Shown here piece after piece: positions 1 through 5,255 of a stretch of DNA of 5,255 nucleotides. The notes under the pieces are model-generated. The model was not told the origin of the DNA. It was given only the letters and a program-made list of their open reading frames with translations, and made no database searches. Made by a program: the position numbers and the translations under genes. Source of the DNA: an uncultured Blautia sp. (GTDB lineage: Bacteria; Bacillota; Clostridia; Lachnospirales; Lachnospiraceae); assembly GCA_902476765.1 (NCBI GenBank), contig CABSEJ010000204.1, positions 1 through 5,255 of the forward strand, given 5' to 3'. The first letter of the stretch is position 1. Each line of letters begins with the position of its first letter.

Positions 1-7
1 CGCAAGG

Positions 8-29
8 GTGTGCGAAGCACACTTTTGTT
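8..29 (+). terminator. Intrinsic terminator of an upstream gene
   Basis: GTGTGC (8-13) and GCACAC (17-22) form a perfect 6-bp stem with a GAA triloop. The stem is followed by TTTTGTTC, and the AAGG before it can pair with the T-run through A-U and G-U pairs. This is the form of a Rho-independent terminator for a + strand gene lying before the window. It separates that gene from the promoter at 93-121. That gene itself cannot be seen. Confidence 0.75.
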
Positions 30-92
30 CTATCATTATATAGTAAGAGAATTATCCTGTAAATAGAAGTGGAATTTTTTTGAAAAAGAGAG

Positions 93-121
93 TTTACAAG
101 GATAAAGCAGACGTATATAAT
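93..121 (+). promoter_or_regulatory. Sigma-A type promoter of the SMS (sufC-sufB-like) operon
   Basis: The -35 element TTTACA (93-98) and the -10 element TATAAT (116-121) are separated by exactly 17 bp, close to the housekeeping consensus. Transcription should begin near 127-130, giving a leader of about 43 nt before the ATG at 171. The stretch between the upstream terminator and this promoter (30-92) is AT-rich, and I see nothing else in it. Confidence 0.85.
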
Positions 122-148
122 AGAAATCGGACAAAAAACATCTATTAT
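117..148. repeat. 8-bp inverted repeat spanning the -10 box and leader
   Basis: ATAATAGA (117-124) and TCTATTAT (141-148) are perfect reverse complements separated by 16 bp. The left arm covers most of the -10 hexamer and the right arm lies in the leader. The repeat centres are 24 bp apart, so it could be a regulator site. It is very AT-rich, so chance is a real alternative. It does not resemble an IscR or Fur box that I can recognise. Confidence 0.35.
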
Positions 149-170
149 CATAAATGACGGAGGAAAAATC

Positions 171-926
171 ATGCTTGAGTTAAGAGACGTTTCTTTTCGT
201 GTTTCGGATGACGAAAGGGACAAGGAGAAAGGGATTTTGGAGCATGTGAGCTTCACCCTGGAGGATAATAAATTTGTGGCTATCACCGGTCCAAACGGAG
301 GCGGAAAATCCACTATGGCCAAAATTATTGCCGGAATTGAGAAGCCTACAGAGGGCCGTATCTTTTTTGACGGTCAGGATATTACAGACTGGAGTATTAC
401 CGAGAGGGCAAAAGCCGGAATCAGCTATGCGTTTCAGCAGCCGGTGCGCTTTAAAGGTGTAACGGTTTTTGATTTAATCAACCTGGCTGCAGGAAAGGAC
501 ATTTCCCTGTCCGGAGCCTGTCAGTATCTGTCTGAAGTAGGACTTTGCGCCAAGGATTATATTAACCGTGAGGTAAATGCCAGTCTTTCCGGAGGAGAGA
601 TGAAGCGTATTGAGATTGCTACAGTTATGGCCAGAGGAACCAGACTGTCTGTGTTTGACGAGCCGGAAGCCGGTATTGATTTGTGGAGCTTTCAGAACCT
701 GATTCATGTGTTTGATAATATGCATAAGGAACGACACGGTTCCATTTTGATTATTTCCCACCAGGAGAGAATTTTGAACACTGCGGACGAGATTCTTGTC
801 ATTGCTGAGGGCAGGCTGGTGAAACGAGGCAGCAAAGATGAAGTGCTTCCAACTTTGCTGAATGCAGCAGATACAGGAGATGAGACTTCCGGCTGTGCTA
901 TTTGGAAGAAAGGAGGACTGAAATAA
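171..926 (+). CDS. sufC: SufC-like ATPase of a minimal SUF system (SmsC)
   Basis: This is a 251-residue cytosolic ABC-type ATPase, the length of SufC (about 250 residues). It is expected to power Fe-S cluster assembly on the SufB-like scaffold encoded next, not transport. All ABC motifs are intact: Walker A GPNGGGKST (40-48), Q-loop in AFQQPV (87-92, Q89), signature LSGGE (139-143), Walker B with catalytic Glu in LSVFDEP (159-165, D163/E164), D-loop AGID (167-170) and switch histidine H197 in ISHQ. The Q-loop region is SufC-like. The D-loop reads EAGID where classical SufC proteins have a Ser-Gly-Leu-Asp type D-loop. No membrane partner is nearby. The start is supported by GGAGG (159-163) seven bases upstream and by the promoter at 93-121. 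The stop overlaps the next ATG by one base (TAATG), implying translational coupling. Automatic pipelines often label such genes only 'ABC transporter ATP-binding protein'. Confidence 0.88.
   Translation: MLELRDVSFRVSDDERDKEKGILEHVSFTLEDNKFVAITGPNGGGKSTMAKIIAGIEKPTEGRIFFDGQDITDWSITERAKAGISYAFQQPVRFKGVTVFDLINLAAGKDISLSGACQYLSEVGLCAKDYINREVNASLSGGEMKRIEIATVMARGTRLSVFDEPEAGIDLWSFQNLIHVFDNMHKERHGSILIISHQERILNTADEILVIAEGRLVKRGSKDEVLPTLLNAADTGDETSGCAIWKKGGLK
911..916 (+). promoter_or_regulatory. Ribosome binding site that fixes the sufB-like start
   Basis: AGGAGG sits inside the last codons of the sufC-like gene, nine bases before the ATG at 926. It favours that ATG over the in-frame TTG at 902, which lies upstream of this site and has no comparable site of its own. 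Confidence 0.8.
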
Positions 927-1843
927 TGGACACCATTCAAAAACAGCTTTTAGAGGCCGTATCAGGACTGCATGAGATTCCTGTAGGGGCTTATAATATC
1001 CGGGCAAACGGAGAGACCCAGGCCAGAAACAGTACAGAACATATTCAGATTGTTCCCAGGGAAGAGGGAGACGGTATTGTGATTCAGATTAAGCCGGGTA
1101 CAAAAAATGAGAGTATCCATATCCCGGTAGTGCTGAGTCAGGCCGGCTTAAAGGAGACGGTTTACAATGATTTTTATATTGGAGACGACTGTGATGTAAC
1201 TATCATTGCAGGCTGCGGTATTCACTGTGGAACTGATGATTCCAGCCAGCATGACGGTATCCACAGCTTTTTCATCGGGAAGAATTCTAAAGTAAAATAT
1301 ATCGAAAAGCATTATGGAAGCGGAGACGGCAAGGGACAGAGAATCATGAATCCCCAGACTATCATAGAGATAGGGGAAAACAGTTATATGGAAATGGATA
1401 CTGCCCAAATTAAAGGGGTAGATTCTACTATCCGCAAAACTACCGCAAAGCTGGGAGAACATGCTACCCTGAAAGTGATGGAAAGATTGATGACTCATGG
1501 GGACCAGAAGGCAGAGAGCCGCTTTATTGTGGATATGAACGGAGACGATTCCGGTGCAAATATCATTTCCCGTTCCGTGGCAAAGGATGATTCCTATCAG
1601 CTTTTCCAGTCTGTATTAAATGGAAATGCCAAGTGCAGCGGTCATACAGAGTGCGATGCCATTATTGTGGGAAATGCTAAAATCAGCTCCATTCCGGAGA
1701 TTACGGCCAACAATTCAGATGCTGCTCTGATTCATGAGGCTGCTATCGGAAAAATTGCCGGGGAGCAGATTATCAAGCTGATGACCCTGGGGCTTACAGA
1801 GGAAGAAGCGGAAGAGCAGATTATCAGCGGATTTCTGAAATAA
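926..1843 (+). CDS. sufB: Short SufB/SufD-family Fe-S scaffold protein (SmsB)
   Basis: The 305-residue protein is a SufB/SufD core-domain homologue that would bind SufC and serve as the Fe-S assembly scaffold. It is much shorter than E. coli SufB (about 495) or SufD (about 423) and lacks their N-terminal helical region. What is left is mainly the beta-helix core plus the C-terminal helices that dock SufC. By my motif alignment, C243 in ECDA corresponds to E. coli SufB Cys405. H270-E271 in LIHEA correspond to SufB His433-Glu434, with His433 being the position of the SufD key histidine. The C-terminal LTEEEAEEQIISGF (290-303) matches the SufB family helix. A Cys/His-rich stretch lies at 97-113 (C97, H100, C101, H109, H113). 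No SufD, SufS or SufU is in the window, so a homodimer with SmsC is the likely complex. The start at 926 is chosen from the AGGAGG spacing and the one-base overlap with sufC. Confidence 0.85.
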   Translation: MDTIQKQLLEAVSGLHEIPVGAYNIRANGETQARNSTEHIQIVPREEGDGIVIQIKPGTKNESIHIPVVLSQAGLKETVYNDFYIGDDCDVTIIAGCGIHCGTDDSSQHDGIHSFFIGKNSKVKYIEKHYGSGDGKGQRIMNPQTIIEIGENSYMEMDTAQIKGVDSTIRKTTAKLGEHATLKVMERLMTHGDQKAESRFIVDMNGDDSGANIISRSVAKDDSYQLFQSVLNGNAKCSGHTECDAIIVGNAKISSIPEITANNSDAALIHEAAIGKIAGEQIIKLMTLGLTEEEAEEQIISGFLK

Positions 1844-1867
1844 GCAGACGAATTTCAGACTCTTTTT
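1834..1867 (+). terminator. Weak candidate terminator at the end of the SMS operon
   Basis: TCTGAAAT (1834-1841) and ATTTCAGA (1852-1859) form a perfect 8-bp stem with a 10-nt loop, followed by CTCTTTTT. The left arm overlaps the last codons and the stop of the sufB-like gene. Only two of the eight pairs are G-C, so the hairpin would be weak and readthrough into the next gene is likely. No convincing promoter is seen between here and 1915. Confidence 0.4.
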
Positions 1868-1914
1868 GTGCTAAAATAGAAACAGCTTAAAACGACAGGA
1901 AAAGAGGTGTTTCT

Positions 1915-2856
1915 ATGGTGTATAATAATGTGCGGCACGAGTGCAATCTGTATAACTTTTTCTTTGCCCCAAGAGGGAATAAGAGAATGATGGACTTGGG
2001 ACGAAAGATTACCCAGATGTACTTAAATCCTTTTGACCGGATTATCGGTATCATAGGGGCGAAGGATTCCGGCAAAAGCTGGCTGATTAAAGGTATGTTT
2101 CCGGGCATTCAGACTGTGGAATCGGATGATGAATTCGACATTTTAAATATGCCGCTTTTAAATTCAGACGAGGTGGGCTTCTACACGCCAAAGACCTTTC
2201 ATGTAGACGTCCGCACAGCCATGAAGTATGTGTCTCTGAAAGATATTTCACAGGCCGTTCTCCATGTGATTTCTCAGAGAAAGAGGGTAATTGTGGAGCA
2301 TTTTGAGATTCTCTATCCTGCTCTTAAAAGAAATGCGGACTTGCTGATTGGTATTGGGGAAGAGGTGATTGTCACCAGACCTTCTCTTTTTGGCCCTCTG
2401 CCGGATAACATTGCAGAGATTGCATTCAGCTCTCTGATTTACAGAAAGATGGCTCACAGCGCTGAAGACTTATTTGGTTACTGTGTCCGGGACATTCCAA
2501 GGCCTAAGTATAGCCGTTCCGATATCAGTCATGGATTTGCCATCAATTATCAGGAAAAGCCGGAATTTGATTTAGATGAGATAGAGGGGAAGGTGTTAGA
2601 TTTGATTAGTCAGGACCTGCCTATTACCCCTTACGATGAAGAGCATGTAAAAATCGGGGATGTTGTCATGCATTGCACCGGACCCCTTATGCATGTGGAG
2701 AGTACGGGGAAAATCGAGAATTTTTCTTTAATCAAAGATTTTTATTATGAACCCAGATTTCGCTACTATGTAGTAGCCGGCACTGTGGGAGTAAAGCACA
2801 AAAAAGATGACACTGATGAGGATGTAAATAAAATAGAGATTGAGGACCAGGTATAA
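1915..2856 (+). CDS. P-loop protein with alanyl-tRNA synthetase second-additional-domain-like C-terminus
   Basis: This 313-residue protein of unknown function resembles a clostridial family that, from memory, is annotated 'alanine-tRNA synthetase second additional domain-containing protein'. Two parts are visible. The N-terminal part has a Walker A motif, GAKDSGKS (48-55), after a hydrophobic strand, and a possible second NTPase strand, RVIVEHF (124-130). The C-terminal part (about 240-292) includes CTGPLMHVESTGKI (254-267). This recalls the Cys-Gly-Gly-Thr-His...NTGEIG zinc-site motif of the tRNA-editing SAD domain, but with C-x5-H instead of C-x3-H. The HxxxH half of the editing zinc site is not seen, so editing activity is doubtful. 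There are no signal peptide or membrane segments, and the tail (296-313) is highly charged. AGAGGTG (1903-1909), five bases upstream, supports the ATG. The gene lies 71 bp after the SMS pair and ends at a strong terminator, so it may be partly read through from that operon. A nucleotide-binding role is plausible; a link to iron rests only on position. Confidence 0.65.
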   Translation: MVYNNVRHECNLYNFFFAPRGNKRMMDLGRKITQMYLNPFDRIIGIIGAKDSGKSWLIKGMFPGIQTVESDDEFDILNMPLLNSDEVGFYTPKTFHVDVRTAMKYVSLKDISQAVLHVISQRKRVIVEHFEILYPALKRNADLLIGIGEEVIVTRPSLFGPLPDNIAEIAFSSLIYRKMAHSAEDLFGYCVRDIPRPKYSRSDISHGFAINYQEKPEFDLDEIEGKVLDLISQDLPITPYDEEHVKIGDVVMHCTGPLMHVESTGKIENFSLIKDFYYEPRFRYYVVAGTVGVKHKKDDTDEDVNKIEIEDQV

Positions 2857-2861
2857 AAGAA

Positions 2862-2912
2862 CCCCGGAAGCCAGTGACTGCCCTGCGGCAAGTTGGTTTC
2901 CGGGGATTTTTT
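2862..2912 (+). terminator. Strong intrinsic terminator after the P-loop/SAD gene
   Basis: CCCCGGAA (2862-2869) pairs perfectly with TTCCGGGG (2898-2905). The stem continues through a G-U pair and CCA/TGG, and an inner TGCC/GGCA hairpin caps it. A then TTTTTT (2907-2912) follow. It begins five bases after the stop codon and clearly separates this gene from the feo operon. Confidence 0.92.
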
Positions 2913-2974
2913 CATTTCATAGGAAATATATTGAGAAACCAGTTAAATCATAAATGACATGGCTGGAGCCTGAC

Positions 2975-2988
2975 TATTTTGGAAAATA
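2975..2988. repeat. AT-rich palindrome upstream of the feo promoter
   Basis: TATTTT (2975-2980) and AAAATA (2983-2988) are reverse complements around a GG centre, ending 14 bp before the -35 element. It could be an activator or repressor site or just AT-rich upstream promoter DNA. It does not match the Fur box I know. The rest of 2913-3002 holds no gene that I can see. Confidence 0.25.
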
Positions 2989-3002
2989 ATATGAAAAATG
3001 TA

Positions 3003-3031
3003 TTGACAAGAGGAAAAAGTTAGCGTATTCT
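3003..3031 (+). promoter_or_regulatory. Sigma-A type promoter of the feo operon
   Basis: A perfect -35 TTGACA (3003-3008) and a -10 TATTCT (3026-3031) are separated by 17 bp. The start of transcription should be near 3037-3040, leaving a leader of about 60 nt before feoA. The -10 element lies within the first of three operator-like repeats, so repression by blocking polymerase is expected. Confidence 0.85.
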
Positions 3032-3033
3032 AA
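3019..3033. promoter_or_regulatory. Operator-like inverted repeat 1 (GTTAG-N6-CTAA), over the -10 box
   Basis: GTTAG (3019-3023) and CTAA (3030-3033) flank six bases, giving TTAG-N6-CTAA symmetry. The right arm overlaps the last two bases of the -10 hexamer. The TTAG/CTAA arms with this spacing occur within the classical DtxR/IdeR box, suggesting a DtxR-family metal-dependent repressor. The assignment to that family is inference. Confidence 0.65.
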
Positions 3034-3041
3034 TTATCGAA

Positions 3042-3056
3042 GTTAGTAGTAACTAA
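3042..3056. promoter_or_regulatory. Operator-like inverted repeat 2 (GTTAG-N6-CTAA)
   Basis: GTTAG (3042-3046) and CTAA (3053-3056) again flank six bases. Its symmetry is the best of the three, because TTAGT and ACTAA pair fully. It lies just past the expected transcription start, 23 bp from copy 1, about two helical turns. Confidence 0.65.
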
Positions 3057-3061
3057 AAAAA

Positions 3062-3076
3062 GTTAGAGAACACTAA
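3062..3076. promoter_or_regulatory. Operator-like inverted repeat 3 (GTTAG-N6-CTAA)
   Basis: GTTAG (3062-3066) and CTAA (3073-3076) flank six bases, 20 bp from copy 2. It lies in the leader, upstream of the feoA ribosome binding site (3090-3095). All three copies have an A before GTTAG, and their inner six bases differ, so the arms are what is conserved. Confidence 0.62.
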
Positions 3077-3100
3077 GAATCAAGTAAATGGAGGGATTTT

Positions 3101-3313
3101 ATGCAGCCATTGATTTTTATGGATAATGGAGAGGAAGGAACTATCAAGAGAGTGGGAGGGGCCACAGAGACCAGACAGTTTCTGGCGAATCTGGGTTTTG
3201 TAGAAAATGCCCACATCAGTGTAATCTCCAGAATCAGCGGGAATATGATAGTAAATATTAAGGATTCCAGAGTGGCCATCAATGAAGACATGGCAAAGAA
3301 AATTATGGTATAG
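3101..3313 (+). CDS. feoA: FeoA-family ferrous iron transport protein, divergent copy
   Basis: The 70-residue protein has the size and fold pattern of FeoA, a small cytosolic SH3-like protein that supports Fe(II) uptake by FeoB. The pattern is EEGTIKRVGG (11-20), the helix with the LANLGF motif (28-33), then HISVISRISGNMIVNIKDSRVAI (from 38). It lacks the PLGDP and GYELSLRK segments of typical FeoA; SGNMIV and KDSRVAI take their place. It is the first gene after the feo promoter and its three operator-like repeats. GGAGGG (3090-3095), five bases upstream, supports the start. The next feoA follows after 42 bp. FeoA identity is supported by the context as well as by the sequence; how its task differs from the second copy is not known. 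Confidence 0.82.
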   Translation: MQPLIFMDNGEEGTIKRVGGATETRQFLANLGFVENAHISVISRISGNMIVNIKDSRVAINEDMAKKIMV

Positions 3314-3355
3314 CAGAAATTGTTCCGTAAAATATGATAAGGGAGGAGAATTGAG

Positions 3356-3580
3356 ATGACACTTCGGGAAGCGGAAGTAGGCACAACCGTTGTGGTGGCC
3401 AAAATAGAAGGAGACAGTGCTTATAAGCGCCGTATCATGGATATGGGAATCACAAAGGGATGCGAAATTTATATCCGAAAAGTAGCTCCGTTAGGAGACC
3501 CGGTGGAAATTACGGTGAGAGGCTATGAGCTTTCTTTGAGAAAGCAGGATGCCCAGTGCGTAGAAGTAAAACAAAAATAA
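3356..3580 (+). CDS. feoA: FeoA-family ferrous iron transport protein, canonical copy
   Basis: This 74-residue FeoA is close to the usual length (E. coli FeoA is 75). It has the family pattern: VGTTVVVAKIEGD (8-20), the basic helix YKRRIMDMGITKG (23-35), PLGDPVEI (45-52) and GYELSLRK (56-63). It is expected to be cytosolic and to bind or modulate the FeoB G domain or core. GGGAGGAG (3341-3348) is well placed before the ATG; an in-frame alternative start is not needed. It lies between the first feoA (42-bp gap) and feoB (77-bp gap) with no terminator visible in either gap, so the three genes should be one transcript. Confidence 0.92.
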   Translation: MTLREAEVGTTVVVAKIEGDSAYKRRIMDMGITKGCEIYIRKVAPLGDPVEITVRGYELSLRKQDAQCVEVKQK

Positions 3581-3643
3581 ACCGGGGAAGTACAGAAAAG
3601 TTCCGACTTTGTGTGTACATATATGTTGCATGAGACTAACTAG

Positions 3644-3649
3644 AGGAGG
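3644..3649 (+). promoter_or_regulatory. Ribosome binding site that fixes the feoB start
   Basis: AGGAGG is followed by two in-frame ATGs, at 3652 and 3658. Only two bases separate it from the first and eight from the second, so 3658 is the better start; the choice changes the protein by two residues (Met-Lys). Confidence 0.7.
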
Positions 3650-3657
3650 ATATGAAA

Positions 3658-5255
3658 ATGGCAATTAAAATTGCGCTTGCCGGTAATCCAAACTGCGGTA
3701 AAACTACTATGTTCAACGCTTTGACTGGTGCCAACCAGTATGTTGGAAACTGGCCGGGAGTTACCGTAGAGAAGAAAGAAGGAAAAATCAAAAGGAAAAA
3801 GGGCGGTCAGGATGATATTATAGTGACAGACCTGCCCGGTATTTATTCCCTTTCCCCATATACCCTGGAGGAAGTAGTTAGCCGTGATTATCTGTTAAAG
3901 GAGAATCCGGATGTTATCATCAATCTGGTGGACGCCACCAATATTGAAAGAAACCTGTATCTTACCACCCAGTTGATTGAGACAGGAATTCCGGTTGTTA
4001 TCGCCCTGAATATGGCAGATTTGCTGGAAAAGAATAATATTAAGATTGATACCAAGAGAATGAGCGCCATGCTGGGCTGCCCCATTGTAAAAACCTCAGC
4101 TCTAAAAGGCACCGGACTGGACGAGGCAGTAAACGAGGCTGTACGCTGTGCAAAGAAGAAAGAGGTGAACCTTCCGCAGGAAATTTTCAGCCAGGAGCTG
4201 GAAACAGCCATTACGAACACAAAGAGAAGCCTGGAAGACCGTGTGGAAGAAAATAAAATCAGATGGTATGCCATCAAACTTCTGGAAAAAGACAGCAAGG
4301 CTATGGAGGGCATTACAATAGATGACACAGCCCTGAAGCAGATTCAGGCAGAGCGTGAGGCCCTGGAGAAGAAGCATGACGATGACATGGAAAGCATTGT
4401 AACTGATGAGAGATATACATATATCCAGAAGTTAGTTAAGACAACCGTGAAAAAAGCAGCTCAGAAAATGACCATGTCAGATAAGATTGACCAGGTAGTC
4501 ACAAACCGAATTTTAGGTATCCCCATTTTCCTGGCAGTTATGTTCCTGGTATATTATGTATCTGTAACAACCATCGGAACTATTGTGACAGACTGGACTA
4601 ATGATGTATTTGTAGTAGCCATACAGGATGCTGTAGGCGGTTTCCTTGAAACCATCGGTGCAGGAGATTTGGTGCTGAGTCTGGTGGTTGACGGAATTAT
4701 TGGCGGTGTAGGGGCTGTTCTGGGATTTGTTCCCCAGATGGCAATATTGTTCCTGTTCCTTTCTGTTTTAGAGGACTGCGGTTATATGGTGCGTATTGCT
4801 TTCGTTATGGACCGTGTGTTCCGTCATTTTGGATTATCAGGAAAGAGCTTTATTCCCCTGCTGATTTCTTCCGGCTGCGGTATTCCGGGAATTATGGCTT
4901 CCAAGACCATCGAGCAGGACAATGACAGACGTCTTACTATTATGACTGCTACCTTTGTTCCCTGCGGAGCAAAGCTTCCGGTAATCGCTCTTATGGGAGG
5001 TGTGATTGCAGGTGAAGCAGCCGGCTATGCAGAAAGTGCCTTCATTGCACCTTTGATGTACTTTATCGGAATTGCTGCGGTATTGGTTTCTGCCATCATG
5101 TTAAAGAAGACAAAACCATTCTCAGGAAAACCGGCACCCTTTGTTATGGAGCTTCCCCAGTACCATATTCCTCAGGTGAAAACCGTACTGCTTCATGTAT
5201 GGGAAAGACTGAAAGGCTTTATCATTAAAGCCGGTACTATTCTGTTCCTGGCCTG
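3658..5255 (+). CDS. feoB: Ferrous iron transporter FeoB, N-terminal part (cut by window end)
   Basis: FeoB is the inner membrane Fe(II) permease with an N-terminal GTPase domain. The first 532 codons are present and open to the window edge; the missing 3' end is a window artefact. The G motifs are complete: G1 GNPNCGKT (9-16), G2 around T36 in GNWPGVTVEKKEG (30-42), G3 DLPG (58-61), G4 NMAD (118-121) and G5 TSALKG (146-151). A charged helical region (about 165-275) fits the GDI/linker domain. Membrane segments follow at about 284-305, 340-372, 460-481 and from 519. Core motifs are LEDCGYMVRIAFVMDR (371-386), GCGIPGIM (406-413) and VPCGAKLP (434-441), matching the conserved Cys-containing gate motifs of FeoB, with C407 and C436. 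It ends the visible feo operon; a small FeoC-like or Cys-rich gene often follows in such operons but lies outside the window, if present. Confidence 0.96.
   Translation, partial: MAIKIALAGNPNCGKTTMFNALTGANQYVGNWPGVTVEKKEGKIKRKKGGQDDIIVTDLPGIYSLSPYTLEEVVSRDYLLKENPDVIINLVDATNIERNLYLTTQLIETGIPVVIALNMADLLEKNNIKIDTKRMSAMLGCPIVKTSALKGTGLDEAVNEAVRCAKKKEVNLPQEIFSQELETAITNTKRSLEDRVEENKIRWYAIKLLEKDSKAMEGITIDDTALKQIQAEREALEKKHDDDMESIVTDERYTYIQKLVKTTVKKAAQKMTMSDKIDQVVTNRILGIPIFLAVMFLVYYVSVTTIGTIVTDWTNDVFVVAIQDAVGGFLETIGAGDLVLSLVVDGIIGGVGAVLGFVPQMAILFLFLSVLEDCGYMVRIAFVMDRVFRHFGLSGKSFIPLLISSGCGIPGIMASKTIEQDNDRRLTIMTATFVPCGAKLPVIALMGGVIAGEAAGYAESAFIAPLMYFIGIAAVLVSAIMLKKTKPFSGKPAPFVMELPQYHIPQVKTVLLHVWERLKGFIIKAGTILFLA

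Noticed and set aside
902..925. In-frame TTG start eight codons upstream of the sufB-like ATG.
   Set aside because: It lies upstream of the AGGAGG at 911-916, which is correctly spaced for the ATG at 926, and would overlap the preceding gene more deeply.
171..926. Reading the first gene as part of an ABC importer or exporter.
   Set aside because: There is no permease or binding protein nearby, the next gene is a SufB/SufD-type scaffold, and length and Q-loop region fit SufC.
474..1007. Long open frame on the - strand across the sufC-like gene and the start of the sufB-like gene.
   Set aside because: It lies opposite clear coding sequence with intact ABC motifs, shows no recognisable domain, and has no sensible promoter or context. 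It is a shadow frame.
1872..1877. TAAAAT as a possible -10 box for the P-loop/SAD gene.
   Set aside because: No acceptable -35 hexamer lies 16-18 bp upstream, so I do not call a promoter.
3617..3626. Perfect 10-bp palindrome ACATATATGT in the feoA2-feoB gap.
   Set aside because: It is a short AT-alternating sequence with no T-run and no nearby promoter; not enough to call an operator or a terminator.
3626..3639. TTGC-N6-CTAA before feoB, as a possible fourth copy of the feo operator.
   Set aside because: Only two of four bases in the left arm match TTAG, and there is no promoter there. It is likely chance.
3652..3657. Earlier in-frame ATG for feoB.
   Set aside because: Only two bases separate it from AGGAGG, too close for efficient initiation; the ATG at 3658 has an eight-base spacing.
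3888..4377. Two overlapping - strand open frames opposite feoB.
   Set aside because: They are antisense to the conserved FeoB G domain and linker; their composition is that of complemented coding sequence.

Overview
The window looks like chromosomal DNA of an anaerobic, moderate-GC Firmicute, most likely a member of the Clostridia close to Lachnospiraceae. The reasons are strong GGAGG-type ribosome binding sites before every gene, consensus sigma-A promoters, a two-gene Fe-S assembly operon without SufS, SufU or SufD, and a feoA-feoA-feoB iron uptake operon with a clostridial-type FeoB. The taxon is inferred from gene content and was not searched. All genes are on the + strand.

Layout. Positions 8-29 hold the intrinsic terminator of a gene that ends before the window. 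A near-perfect promoter (93-121) drives a SufC-like ATPase (171-926). This gene overlaps by one base a short SufB/SufD-like scaffold protein (926-1843). The pair matches the minimal SUF-like system called SMS (SmsC-SmsB). A weak AU-rich hairpin lies at the smsB stop codon. Next comes a 313-residue protein (1915-2856) with an N-terminal P-loop and a C-terminal segment resembling the 'second additional domain' of alanyl-/threonyl-tRNA synthetases; its function is unknown. A strong terminator (2862-2912) closes this part.

The second half is a ferrous iron uptake operon. It has a divergent small FeoA (3101-3313), a canonical FeoA (3356-3580) and FeoB (from 3658, cut off by the window end after 532 codons). 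FeoB is a complete G domain followed by the first part of the membrane permease. Its promoter (TTGACA, 17 bp, TATTCT) is overlapped and followed by three evenly spaced copies of AGTTAG-N6-CTAA. These look like a tandem operator for a DtxR-family metal-dependent repressor.

Together the window links Fe(II) import (Feo) to Fe-S cluster assembly (SMS), with a poorly understood P-loop/SAD protein between them. The most interesting points are the triple operator at feo, the minimal SMS pair with its conserved Cys/His/Glu residues, and the unusual P-loop plus tRNA-SAD-like protein.
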